A stretch of 64,000 nt of DNA from Planktothrix rubescens CCAP 1459/22 (GCA_904830895.1 LR882958.1:3156001-3220000); one strand, 5' to 3'; shown: positions 1-7,483, numbered from the stretch's first letter. Numbers and translations are program-made. The notes: a model not told the origin generated them from the letters alone.

Positions 1-547
1 ATTCCGGTTGTAGGGTTTGAATTAAATAACGAGTTAGGGTAGTTTTACCAATACCACTTAATCCAATAATAGAAACTAGGCGACAATTTTCTTGAATTAT
101 CCAATTTTGTAGGGTTTTTAATTCGTGAATGCGATCATATATTTTCTTAAGATCCGGTGCTGTTCCTAAGTCAATTTGTTGTTGTTTTGGGGGAGATTGC
201 GATCGCTCTGTTGGTATGATTGATGATGAGTTATTATTGCATATATTAACATGGCTAAGATTTACAGACTCATTATATAAAAAATAAGCTGATTGTGAGC
301 GTTCCAAACTCGATATAATATTCGATTTCCTAATATTTTCACCTAAAATCCCTGAAAACATTTTCCATAATTGTGAGGCTAAATTTCTCACATAAGCCTC
401 AGTGAGATAACATTCTTCTGCGATTTCAGAATATTTTTGGCCATCCCATACACCGCGCAATACCGCTTTTTGCAGATCATCCAGATGTTTTTCTGTCTCC
501 GAAAAAACCACGTTGTCTGCTAACTTTAAGAATTCTTCTATGTCCAT
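1..547 (-). CDS. vMAP-like N-terminal domain plus NB-ARC-type NTPase, 5' part only
   Basis: The gene starts at an ATG on the minus strand (bases 547-545) and runs off the left edge, so only about 182 residues are visible. The first ~80 residues (starting MDIEEFLKLADNVVF, then a helix-turn-helix-like stretch SEIAEECYLTEAYVRNLASQ) resemble the N-terminal vMAP domain of cyanobacterial STAND ATPases. A linker follows, then a P-loop at about residue 163 (GLSGIGKTTL), as in NB-ARC proteins. Such proteins usually carry WD40, TPR or other sensor repeats at the C-terminus and are thought to act in signalling or conflict responses; that part lies outside the window. The family call rests on pattern recognition. 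Confidence 0.75.
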   Translation of the reverse strand, partial: MDIEEFLKLADNVVFSETEKHLDDLQKAVLRGVWDGQKYSEIAEECYLTEAYVRNLASQLWKMFSGILGENIRKSNIISSLERSQSAYFLYNESVNLSHVNICNNNSSSIIPTERSQSPPKQQQIDLGTAPDLKKIYDRIHELKTLQNWIIQENCRLVSIIGLSGIGKTTLTRYLIQTLQPE

Positions 548-789
548 AACTCCACAACATATCAGTATTTTCACTAGGATATCAGACTTTTTGTGATTTC
601 ACCTGACATTTCTCAAAATATTATGACAATTTATGACGAAAACGATTTTAATTATCTGCTTAAAAGTGATATTTTATTACTTTACAAAAACAGGTTTTTT
701 GTGCATACTATTCTTTAAATCAGTTCGTTTAGTCAGTTACTTATATTTATCAAAATTATCTCACTTTTATCTAAATTCAGGGAAGATAT

Positions 790-1020
790 ATGTCTAATCC
801 ACTTTCGCAAGATCCTAGTCAGAATTTGCTCCCATCTACCAGTTTTTCTGCTTTGAATTGGAACCTCCAAGAACCTAATCCAGCAGTTATTTTACAATCT
901 GACTTATTAATCGGTCATATTAATCAAAACCCAAATATTACAGCACTCACGCCGAACCCTCTGATAGTTTATTGCTGGCTCAAATTCAAGGATCAATTGC
1001 AACTATTGACCCTAATATAA
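790..1020 (+). CDS. N-terminal piece of the frameshifted M23 peptidase gene
   Basis: A 76-codon frame opens at ATG 790, 4 bases after a weak purine-rich stretch (gggaagatat). Its first ~56 residues (MSNPLSQDPSQNLLPSTSF...) look like the short leader of cyanobacterial surface or secreted proteins. The last ~20 codons are probably out-of-frame. The neighbouring frame, open from just after a stop at 921-923, reads AEPSDSLLLAQIQG near 951-992 and continues into the large peptidase ORF. I infer one ancestral gene broken by a single frameshift around 925-960, or a sequencing error there. Confidence 0.5.
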   Translation: MSNPLSQDPSQNLLPSTSFSALNWNLQEPNPAVILQSDLLIGHINQNPNITALTPNPLIVYCWLKFKDQLQLLTLI

Positions 1021-2522
1021 CGTTACCGAATGACAATTCTTTCGATGGGTTGACGGGTGAAGCAATGGATATTGTCAAGGAACAATTAACCCAGTTTGCC
1101 AAGGTTCCTAATTTTGTCGAAAAGATGAATTTAGCCTTTGGAGAAAGTTGGGATAATCAAGCTGCAAATGTTCTAACCCAAGATTGGTTAAACGGTGATT
1201 TTAGTTTAATTCCGCCAGTTAAATTTGTCTCGTCTGCCGAAATTGGTGGGGCGAATGGGGCTTTTGCAGGGGCGACAGATACGATTTATTTATCGAGAGA
1301 ATTATTGGCTGGGAATAGCGCAAATCCGGCGGCGGTGGCCGATGTGTTGTTGGAAGAAATCGGGCATTCTATTGATGCGCGGTTGAATATTACGGATGCA
1401 CCCGGAGATGAGGGCGCGATTTTTGGGGCGGTTGTGCAGGGGAAGGAGTTGAGTGAGGGTGAGCTTCAGGGGTTGAGGGGTGAGGACGATCGGGCGACTG
1501 TTGTGTTAGGTGGGCAAACAATTTCGATTGAAAAGGCTGCTTTTGATTGGCAAAATAACTGGGGTGTCCAATCTTGGAATCGGAATGGAAATTCAAAAAG
1601 TTGGGAACCTGTATTATGGTCTGGCTATAATGCCCTAGGTTTTGGTTCTAACACCCGCAGCGATGGCAAAAAAGGTTTTGCAAAGGATTGGGGAAATGGG
1701 AGTCCTGCGAACGGAGTAAATCAGGATGACTTCTACTTGAGATTTTGGACACAAGCTGATTTTCAGCAAGGTCAAACTTACAACTTCAATGTAAAAGCCG
1801 ATGATAAGTATGCTTTATTCGCTTACCCTGTAGGTGCAAATAACGAAAACCAGGCAGAACCGATCGGTGGCAATCAGTTGAAGGGAGATGCCTTTGAAGG
1901 TAAGACTATTCAATTTACACCGAAAAATAATGGTAAGTATTGGGTCAGGGCAGACTACCGTGAAATAGCTAACACTGCCTATTTCGATCTCTCTTGGGAT
2001 AAAGTTTCTTCTGAACCACCTCTTTTTTCTAATCCATCAGGTTCTAACCCATTAAAAGGATTCCTGCATCCAACGAAAGGCAATCAACAAGGTAGTAGTC
2101 AAACTCATAAAGCTCCACAACAGTTTGCTGACGACATAGGGGTTGATATCGGGACAAATGTTTACGCAATGCGTTCGGGAACGGTGCTAGAAGTCAAGAA
2201 AGATGTGGCAGATTTACCTCCCAATCAGAAAGGTCTTGAGGCTAATCAGTTTAATACCAATTATGTTTTGATTAAACTTGATGACAATGATGGTGTTGAT
2301 GATAATTACCGCGCAATTTATTTACATTTGCAACAAAACTCAGTGGTAGTAAACCCCGGCGATCATGTCGATCCAGGACAGTTAATTGCGCGAAGTGGTC
2401 ATAACGGTTGGAGTAATGAACCTCATTTGCACGTTGATATTAGTCGTCCAAATGGTAGCTTATGGTATCAAAGACAGACTGTACCCTATGTATGGGATGA
2501 GCCATACGCATACAACAAGTGA
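972..2522 (+). CDS. secreted M23-family (LysM/lysostaphin-like) metallopeptidase, start lost to frameshift
   Basis: The body is 516 residues, with only a TTG available as start. Three parts can be seen. Residues ~25-165 are a conserved cyanobacterial module with LLEEIGHSIDARLN, metalloprotease-like but without a full HExxH. Residues ~190-345 form a beta-rich PA14-like module with many Trp and Asn. Residues ~375-510 are a peptidase M23 domain with GVDIG, an AIYLHL strand and a terminal HLHVDIS motif that supplies metal ligands. M23 enzymes cleave peptidoglycan cross-bridges or have become scaffolds. The N-terminus is probably encoded in the overlapping frame that starts at 790. An RTX gene follows 111 bp downstream on the same strand. 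Confidence 0.75.
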   Translation: MLAQIQGSIATIDPNITLPNDNSFDGLTGEAMDIVKEQLTQFAKVPNFVEKMNLAFGESWDNQAANVLTQDWLNGDFSLIPPVKFVSSAEIGGANGAFAGATDTIYLSRELLAGNSANPAAVADVLLEEIGHSIDARLNITDAPGDEGAIFGAVVQGKELSEGELQGLRGEDDRATVVLGGQTISIEKAAFDWQNNWGVQSWNRNGNSKSWEPVLWSGYNALGFGSNTRSDGKKGFAKDWGNGSPANGVNQDDFYLRFWTQADFQQGQTYNFNVKADDKYALFAYPVGANNENQAEPIGGNQLKGDAFEGKTIQFTPKNNGKYWVRADYREIANTAYFDLSWDKVSSEPPLFSNPSGSNPLKGFLHPTKGNQQGSSQTHKAPQQFADDIGVDIGTNVYAMRSGTVLEVKKDVADLPPNQKGLEANQFNTNYVLIKLDDNDGVDDNYRAIYLHLQQNSVVVNPGDHVDPGQLIARSGHNGWSNEPHLHVDISRPNGSLWYQRQTVPYVWDEPYAYNK

Positions 2523-2633
2523 ATGCTTTAATGCCTAAACAGAGGAGCGATCGCCCTTATTTTCCCAAAGTACGATCTCCTTTCCCATCAGCCTTATACA
2601 ATTCTCTACAATTCAAATTGGAAAACGTCAAAC

Positions 2634-3410
2634 ATGGCATTACAACCTAACGTACTAAACGGAATCTCTCGCTTGATCGGCGATAACACCTCTGAATTTA
2701 TCACCCTCTCCCCTGGACAACTAACAAATTTTCCAGGTGGTGTGTTGGCTCTTGGTGGTAACGATACAGTTGTAGGCTCCTCCGACAGCGAACTAATTTT
2801 CGGGAATGAAGGTCAAGATAATATTTCCGCCGATGCAGGTAACGATACCCTATTTGGGGGAAAAGATAACGATCAGTTAGATGGAGGAACTGACAACGAT
2901 TCCATCCTTGGTCATCTCAGTGACGATATGCTCAGAGGCGGAGACGGGAACGACACTTTATTAGGTGGCAAAGGCAACGATCAACTATTTGGCGACGCAG
3001 GAAATGATTTTCTCTCAGGTGACAGGGATATTGACACCCTTACTGGCGGACAGGGAAGTGATACATTTGCCTTGTCAACAGGTAGCGGTTTAGACATCAT
3101 CACCGACTTTGAAAATACGATTGATTATATTCAAGTACCAGCCGATGTGAGTATTAGTGACATCTTGATTCAAGCCGCAGGTGCTAATACCCTACTTGTT
3201 CTGAAAAGTACAGGTGAACAATTAGTCCAACTGAATAATATTCAGGCTTCTAATATCACAATAGCTAACCTTTTATTACCTAATCAATCAGGACTAACAG
3301 AGATGCCCGAAGGGCCAGGAGGAATTCCTCAGTCGGTTGATCCTCTTAACCCTATGCCCGGAATTCCCCCTGAAATTTTGTCTTTTGTTTCTCCCATCCT
3401 CATAATTTAA
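2634..3410 (+). CDS. RTX-type calcium-binding repeat protein
   Basis: The protein has 258 residues. Residues ~40-145 hold tandem nonapeptide repeats of the form GGxGNDxLxG (for example GNDTLFGGKDND, GNDTLLGGKGND), the Ca2+-binding beta-roll of RTX proteins. The first ~40 residues (LNGISRLIGDNTSEF) closely resemble the start of the much larger RTX protein at 36353-38794. This suggests a shared export or attachment module. The C-terminal ~110 residues contain a fold typical of domains that follow RTX blocks (GSDTFALSTGSGLDIITDFE) and a Pro-rich tail. No cleavable signal peptide is visible, as expected for type I secretion. Its partner is unknown. Confidence 0.85.
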   Translation: MALQPNVLNGISRLIGDNTSEFITLSPGQLTNFPGGVLALGGNDTVVGSSDSELIFGNEGQDNISADAGNDTLFGGKDNDQLDGGTDNDSILGHLSDDMLRGGDGNDTLLGGKGNDQLFGDAGNDFLSGDRDIDTLTGGQGSDTFALSTGSGLDIITDFENTIDYIQVPADVSISDILIQAAGANTLLVLKSTGEQLVQLNNIQASNITIANLLLPNQSGLTEMPEGPGGIPQSVDPLNPMPGIPPEILSFVSPILII

Positions 3411-3563
3411 AATTTACTGGTGTTTCTCCTTTTTTATGAGGGGCGATCAGTTTTTATTTAGAAGATGCGATCATGCTTTTTTTTCTAAAGTGCGATCGTT
3501 CTTTTTTTCCCAAATAACCAAAATGGCGATCGCTCTTTATTTAGAAGATGCGATCGCCCTTCC
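3411..3563. repeat. HIP1-bearing intergenic repeat cluster
   Basis: This gap is built from four or five imperfect units. Each has a gcgatc/gcgatcgc core followed by ctttttttcccaaa- or tttatttagaagat-like spacers. The same type of unit recurs at about 2545-2583, 4981-5060, 5655-5735, 6078-6135 and 6740-6795, always between the small genes of this island. HIP1 (gcgatcgc) is a known over-represented octamer in cyanobacteria; the longer shared context goes beyond single octamers. Confidence 0.6.
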
Positions 3564-3932
3564 CTAATTTATCGCACGTTTGAGAATTTGAGCGACAACT
3601 CCGTACCTATCCCCCGTCAATCCATCCAATTCGTGTTCAATATCTTCCAACCAGCCTAACTTACTCGTCCACTTACTATTAGCTAATTGTCTAGCTGCAT
3701 GAGTTGGAATACCGCTTGAGTCAACATATATCGCTATTTTCTGATATCCAACTTCTAATCCCTCGCCCTGACAAATTTCATATCCCAGTGTTTGATAAGC
3801 CTGAATATAGGCTGCTATCGTCTCCTCTTGTGGCACACCTTCTGGCCAATAAAATTGCTCTCCAGGTATCGGTTGCCACCAACGATCATTTTCCGCCGCC
3901 GCCCATGCAAAGCAGTTATCAGAAAAATGGGT
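3564..3932 (-). pseudogene. DUF7689-type gene, 3' part, cut by an IS605-type relic
   Basis: The frame is open from 3932 to the stop at 3564 but has no proper start. It reads DNCFAWAAAENDRWWQP, then VPQEETIAAY, HAARQL, WTSKLGWLEDIEHEL and YGVVAQILKRAIN, the conserved blocks of cyanobacterial DUF7689 proteins (function unknown). The missing N-terminus is found on the other side of the IS relic, at 4446-4362: it starts at ATG 4446 and reads MYRRPELELKWLNLSRTDYQ, then VTSPKSQE. Removing 3920-4361 restores a continuous frame through a QEYNCFAW junction. The intact gene would have overlapped the 3' end of the RHH-like gene 4439-4927, so the two formed one operon. Confidence 0.75.
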
Positions 3933-4361
3933 TTAAAACCTCGTCCTTCTAGGACGACTTTTTATTAAGATAAATAACAAAACTACCGAATTACTGTGGT
4001 TTTCTGTTAGCATATTAATGGTTGTGAAAAGACCCGCCCGAATCAAAGATACTCCGAAATAAATAACAAGGTTGAAAGTCCTGTGGGGTTGAGATTAGAA
4101 ACTGGGGAAGCGGATGTAAGGCAATGGGAAATCCAACCTTGAACGCATTAATTAACAAATTAAACAAAAAGTTTAACTTAGTGAACGAGGTTAAACTTAA
4201 GTCGCGGGAGGGCATTCCGAGACTTAAAACGGACGTGGAGATAGTGTAAGACTGCTTTTAAAGTAGCAACAGTCTGCGAAGCGTCAACCCCATTCAGCGA
4301 CCATCCTAAAAAGGTGGCGTGGTGAGGAATCCCCGTCCGTTTACGGCGGGGAGGATGTCAA
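3920..4361 (+). mobile_element. tnpB-less IS200/IS605-type relic with left end, right end and probable guide-RNA region
   Basis: The left end (about 3921-3960) has the hairpin cctcgtccttctaggacga. This matches the left end of the complete tnpB element at 60.4 kb (minus strand, cccgtcgttctacgacgg), including the preceding gaaaaatgggt-like bases. The right end (about 4329-4361) has the hairpin ccccgtccgtttacggcggg and ends ggatgtcaa, as does the 59.14 kb right end. No transposase frame survives in between. Boundaries were set by restoring the interrupted DUF7689 gene, which gives left flank ttat and right flank attcttgag. Bases about 4210-4361 are a plausible omega-RNA (reRNA) scaffold, which would place the guide at 4362 onward. 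Confidence 0.7.
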
Positions 4362-4438
4362 ATTCTTGAGATTTGGGGCTGGTAACTTGATAATCCGTGC
4401 GGGATAAATTTAGCCACTTAAGTTCAAGTTCTGGTCTT

Positions 4439-4927
4439 CTATACATTATCTTCGATCGCGTAACCTTGAATTTTACCCCACTCTATCCAAGCTGATGCCA
4501 TCTGTTTTACCCGCCCCCTTTGTTCTGGTTTAATCGGATTTTCACCGGTAATTGCACTCAACGCTGATAACCAGTAAAGCGGATTATTTTTCAGTTCTAA
4601 TAGCAAAAGCGGCACTATTTTAGTTCCCATATTAATAATTTCCTGATAGGCCGGATGCTCAGATATTTGGGCAGTTGAAGACAGTCCAGAAACCTCTTTC
4701 TCCCAATCGGAGGCTAGTACATAAAATTTCTCAACTACCTCTGTGGAAATTTCAGCATTGTTGTTAAGGCTATTTTTAGCAGTATTTGGTGAAGAAAATT
4801 CTCCCCGTGCGAGGAAGTTTTCTATGCCTATTAAAACTAATTCTTCTATCGACAGATTCAGTTCGTTGGCGACTTGTTGTAACTTGAGAAGGCGCTCATC
4901 TGAAATAGCGATCGAGATCGTGTTCAT
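4439..4927 (-). CDS. RHH-like N-terminal domain fused to a conserved alpha-helical domain, unknown function
   Basis: The protein has 162 residues. Residues 1-42 (starting MNTISIAISDERLLKLQQVA) look like a ribbon-helix-helix DNA-binding or antitoxin dimerisation module. A polar linker follows. Residues ~85-158 (HPAYQEIINMGTKIVPLLL, then WLSALSAITGENP and WIEWGKIQGY) form a conserved module also found alone in many bacteria. Its stop codon overlaps the start of the DUF7689 gene (ATG at 4446) by 8 bases. This tight overlap and the RHH start suggest an antitoxin/toxin-like operon, but neither role is established. The partner gene is broken here. Confidence 0.7.
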   Translation of the reverse strand: MNTISIAISDERLLKLQQVANELNLSIEELVLIGIENFLARGEFSSPNTAKNSLNNNAEISTEVVEKFYVLASDWEKEVSGLSSTAQISEHPAYQEIINMGTKIVPLLLLELKNNPLYWLSALSAITGENPIKPEQRGRVKQMASAWIEWGKIQGYAIEDNV

Positions 4928-5136
4928 CTGGATTACAAACTAGCATGATGCCTTGAGTGTAGCAAAAAAAATTACTTACTTTTTATTGCGATCACCCTTT
5001 TTTTCCGAAAGTGCGATCGGTTTTTATTGAGAAGAGGCGATCGCCCTTTTGATTTTTGATCGGGCGATCATTTTCAGAACATCAAAAATATTTTGCTATA
5101 ATCAATTTAACTTTGATAAAACGACGAAATATTAAT

Positions 5137-5352
5137 ATGAACATCACTTTTAAACAAAATTTGATTAATACATTTGATAATTTAACTTCAGAAGAACGAG
5201 ATCAACTGATTGAGTTTCTGCAAAAACGCCGGCTAGAGTTACAAGAACAAGAAATACTAAAATCTGTCAAGCTGACACGAGAAGCCAAGAAAAATGGCAC
5301 AGCTTTTTGTGGCACTGCGGAAGAAGCAATTGCAAATCTTTTGGCAGACTAA
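5137..5352 (+). CDS. RelB-like antitoxin (71 aa)
   Basis: The reading frame is open further upstream, but ATG 5137 is the natural start because the protein then begins MNITFKQNLINTFDNL. It is short, acidic and helical, with a region (SEERDQLIEFLQKRRLELQ) suited to bind its toxin, and ends NLLAD. It is followed after only 3 bases by a RelE/YafQ-type toxin gene, the normal antitoxin-first order. Such antitoxins neutralise the toxin and repress the operon. The family label is based mainly on context, since RelB sequences vary greatly. Confidence 0.7.
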   Translation: MNITFKQNLINTFDNLTSEERDQLIEFLQKRRLELQEQEILKSVKLTREAKKNGTAFCGTAEEAIANLLAD

Positions 5353-5355
5353 TTT

Positions 5356-5643
5356 ATGAAAATAGTCTATGAAAATAGTTTTAAAAGGTCATTTAAAAGA
5401 TTAGTAAAGAAGAATCCCCAACTGCAAGAAAAAGTCATTTCAGTAATAACTTTATTATCTGAAGACCCTTTTATCCCATCCCTAAAAACCCATAAATTAA
5501 AGGGAAATCTGGATGGTTTGTGGTCTTGCTCTGTTGCCTATGATTGTAGAATTATTTTTGATCTGGAAACAATAGACGAGTCAACAGGAGAGGGGATTTT
5601 AAACTTATATTATATTGGTAGTCATGATGAGGCTTATAGTTGA
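5356..5643 (+). CDS. RelE/YafQ-family mRNA interferase toxin
   Basis: The protein has 95 residues, the usual size for RelE-fold toxins. It starts MKIVYENSFKRSFKRLVKKN, and the central LKTHKLKGNLDGLWSCSV and CRIIFDLE blocks match the RelE/YafQ superfamily core. The C-terminal YIGSHDEAY contains the conserved His-Asp pair. These toxins cleave mRNA in the ribosomal A site. It lies 3 bases behind its putative antitoxin (5137-5352). The frame is intact and no disruptive change is visible, so this is probably the functional TA module of the island, together with HicBA. Confidence 0.85.
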   Translation: MKIVYENSFKRSFKRLVKKNPQLQEKVISVITLLSEDPFIPSLKTHKLKGNLDGLWSCSVAYDCRIIFDLETIDESTGEGILNLYYIGSHDEAYS

Positions 5644-5702
5644 TTTGATTTTGATTTTTGAAAGTGCGATCGCCTCATATCAAGCTTTTACCCGTTAAAA
5701 AC

Positions 5703-5798
5703 TTATAGTAATAGGACTTTAACGATCGCGATCGCCTCATTTGTTGTGTTACGCCGCAATGCCAACGACCAAACGGAACTATCAACAAGAACATTTAT
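5703..5798 (-). pseudogene. vapC toxin stump (N-terminal 31 codons)
   Basis: Directly overlapping the end of the VapB-like gene, this frame reads INVLVDSSVWSLALRR, the unmistakable first strand and helix of a PIN-domain VapC toxin, including the first catalytic Asp. It then runs TTNEAIAIVKVLLL and hits a stop at 5705-5703. The rest of the ~130-residue toxin is absent and no downstream frame resumes it. The expected start ATG is ATA. The tail lies in a HIP1 sequence (gcgatcgcgatcg), so loss of the 3' part at a repeat is plausible. Confidence 0.7.
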
Positions 5799-5995
5799 GT
5801 TGTTTGTCGCTGTTGCTTGTAGTTATAATCTTCATCGTAGTCAATAGTACCAAACAATTCCAATATTTTTAGTTGTTTGCGACGTTGAATATACTCGCGT
5901 AAAGCTGCTTCAATTAATGTAGTAGGTGTTGGATGGTTACTCAAATCAAGAGCTTCTTGAAGAAGAGTTTTGTCAATTTCGAGCGTAGTTACCAT
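5795..5995 (-). CDS. VapB-family antitoxin
   Basis: I start this at ATG 5995, which has a strong ribosome site (gcaggagga) 7 bases upstream, rather than at the in-frame ATG at 6028. The 66-residue protein begins MVTTLEIDKTLLQEALDLS, followed by PTPTTLIEAALREYI, the standard RHH fold of VapB antitoxins (VapB_antitoxin/type II family). The C-terminus (ELFGTIDYDEDYNYKQQRQ) is the typical toxin-embracing tail, which ends in WDPDYDY-like acid/aromatic residues. Its cognate vapC downstream is reduced to 31 codons, so the antitoxin is orphaned. Confidence 0.8.
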   Translation of the reverse strand: MVTTLEIDKTLLQEALDLSNHPTPTTLIEAALREYIQRRKQLKILELFGTIDYDEDYNYKQQRQTT

Positions 5996-6243
5996 GTATT
6001 TTCCTCCTGCAAGTAGGGTATGACACAATTGCCACCAGACAATACTGTAATTCTAGTGTAGCACTGAAATTCCATCAATAGTGCGATCGCCCTTATTTTC
6101 CCAAATAACAAAAGGTGCGATCACGTCTCTCCCAATCACCAAAAGCGCTATACGGCCTAAAAACTCAAGGACTCACCAATAACATTAGCCAAACTTTAAT
6201 TGATATTTGCTATCATATCCTTAACAAATAACCCAAGAAATGT

Positions 6244-6447
6244 ATGAAAATTAGAGCAATCATCCATCCCGCCGAAGAAGGTGGCTATTGGGCAGAAGTT
6301 CCCGCTCTTCCTGGGTGCATTACCGAAGGAGACACCATCGAAGAAGTGATGATTAATTTAAAAGATGCTATTGAGGGTTGGCTCGAAGTTGCTAATAGTC
6401 GTGAAGCCATTGCTTCCACAGATAAAATTGTGGAGATTGCGGTATGA
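6244..6447 (+). CDS. hicB: HicB-family antitoxin
   Basis: The protein has 67 residues, starting MKIRAIIHPAEEGGYWAEVP, then ALPGCITEGDTIEEVMINLKDAIEGWLEV. This is the partial RNase H-like fold of HicB (WAEVPALPGC, then a helix with LKDAIEGWLE). It lacks a C-terminal DNA-binding domain, as is usual for short cyanobacterial HicB proteins. The last codon overlaps the start of hicA in an ATGA overlap, so the two are translationally coupled. The antitoxin-first order is the common cyanobacterial arrangement. Confidence 0.88.
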   Translation: MKIRAIIHPAEEGGYWAEVPALPGCITEGDTIEEVMINLKDAIEGWLEVANSREAIASTDKIVEIAV

Positions 6448-6653
6448 AATCTATTTCGGGCAAACAACTTTGTAAAATAGTAGAGCAGAAAGGTTGGGTT
6501 TTGAAAAGAATTACAGGCAGTCATCATATCTATGAAAACCCAGAATTAGAACAAATTTTGTCAATTCCAATTCACCGCAATCAAGATTTGAAAGTGGGAA
6601 CCTTGAGAGCCTTAATGAAAATAGCCCAGCTATCTGAGGAAGATTTACTCTGA
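6444..6653 (+). CDS. hicA: HicA-family mRNA interferase toxin
   Basis: The protein has 69 residues and a double-stranded RNA-binding-like fold: MKSISGKQLCKIVEQKGWVL, then the active-site block ITGSHHIYENPE with the conserved His, and IPIHRNQDLKVGTLRALMKIAQLSEEDLL. HicA degrades mRNA independently of the ribosome. It overlaps hicB by 4 bases (ATGA). The frame is complete. A HIP1-bearing repeat follows at about 6755. Confidence 0.88.
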   Translation: MKSISGKQLCKIVEQKGWVLKRITGSHHIYENPELEQILSIPIHRNQDLKVGTLRALMKIAQLSEEDLL

Positions 6654-6825
6654 TTGTTAATTCAAGTTTTCGCAGTAATTTGAGGGATATCGTCAAGCCG
6701 ATGCTTGTCAAGAGTCATAGCTACCTTTCTCCCATACCCCAAATCACCAAAAGCGCGATCGCCTTTTTTTCTAAAGAGCCAAAAGCACGATCTTTTTTTA
6801 TCTAACTTATACTTTTCTTACATTT

Positions 6826-7089
6826 CTAAGCAACTGCGAGTTCATATTGCAGAACTAAAATTTCATCTGCTTTCAAAATAGCCATAGCATATTCAATCCC
6901 TTGACTATCAGCAAACTCCACTAAATACTGACATTCTTTTCCCGTATTATACACTTCAACAATAGTTCCCACAAGTCCTACTGGTAAACTAGAAACAGAT
7001 TCGTATTCCGGTTCCACTAGCGTTAACCGTGTATTTGAAACAGGCTTGAGAATAGCAACAGAATCCAAAAGTTTAAGGTGTTTTGTCAT
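6826..7089 (-). CDS. DUF4926-type small protein
   Basis: The protein has 87 residues: MTKHLKLLDSVAILKPVSN, then LPVGLVGTIVEVYNTG and YLVEFADSQGIEYAMAILKADEILVL. The GxxGTIVEVY and EVEFxDxxGxTYA blocks are the signature of DUF4926, an SH3-like beta-barrel family of unknown function that often sits next to DUF6883. Its start overlaps the last codon of the DUF6883 gene (7086) by 4 bases, so they form one operon on the minus strand. The neighbouring DUF6883 gene is interrupted by a group II intron, so expression of this gene from the shared promoter depends on intron-containing transcripts. Confidence 0.8.
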   Translation of the reverse strand: MTKHLKLLDSVAILKPVSNTRLTLVEPEYESVSSLPVGLVGTIVEVYNTGKECQYLVEFADSQGIEYAMAILKADEILVLQYELAVA

Positions 7090-7406
7090 AGTTTAAGGAA
7101 AGCTGAAATCAAACGAGGATTAGAATTAGTTAAAGTAATTTCCCAAATTGTCCTAAGCTCAATCCCTGCTGTATTGGGTACAGTCCAATCAACTTTAAAC
7201 TGTTGCCCAAAATCAGTAATATCTTGTTGGATAACTTCACCTTCAATGGCGGCTTTTTGAATAAGTTCTCGCAAAACCTCTGCATTGTTAGTCGTGATTC
7301 CCAAAACCGACGCAAAGACTCTGGCTTTGTGTTTGCCACTCGAATGCTCTTGATTTAAGCAGTAGCCGACCAGCTTTTGCAGAGAAATTTCAGCCTGATT
7401 GCCATT
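7086..7406 (-). CDS. DUF6883-type protein, 3' exon (gene interrupted by group II intron)
   Basis: From the intron's 3' end to the stop the frame reads NGNQAEISLQKLVGYCLN, then QEHSSGKHKARVFASVLGIT, VDWTVPNTAGIELRTIWEIT and NPRLISAF. These are the blocks of DUF6883 (function unknown; often paired with DUF4926). In the unspliced DNA an artificial start lies inside the intron at 7478. Joining across the intron (12054 to 7406) keeps the frame open as KLPNCLNIVLI-NGNQAEI, but I see no ATG in the short 5' exon, so the true start may be non-ATG or already lost. Stop codon and next start (DUF4926) overlap. Confidence 0.65.
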   Translation of the reverse strand, partial: NGNQAEISLQKLVGYCLNQEHSSGKHKARVFASVLGITTNNAEVLRELIQKAAIEGEVIQQDITDFGQQFKVDWTVPNTAGIELRTIWEITLTNSNPRLISAFLKL

Positions 7407-7483
7407 ATTAGGGGTCGAGGGGGGCTTTACAACCCCCGACTCCCATTCAGAACCGTGCTTGCGACTTTCACCGCACACGGCTC

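Noticed and set aside
5056-5136. Upstream start of the RelB-like antitoxin at 5056
   Set aside because: The extra 27 codons lie in the HIP1-type repeat and are not protein-like; ATG 5137 gives the normal antitoxin length.
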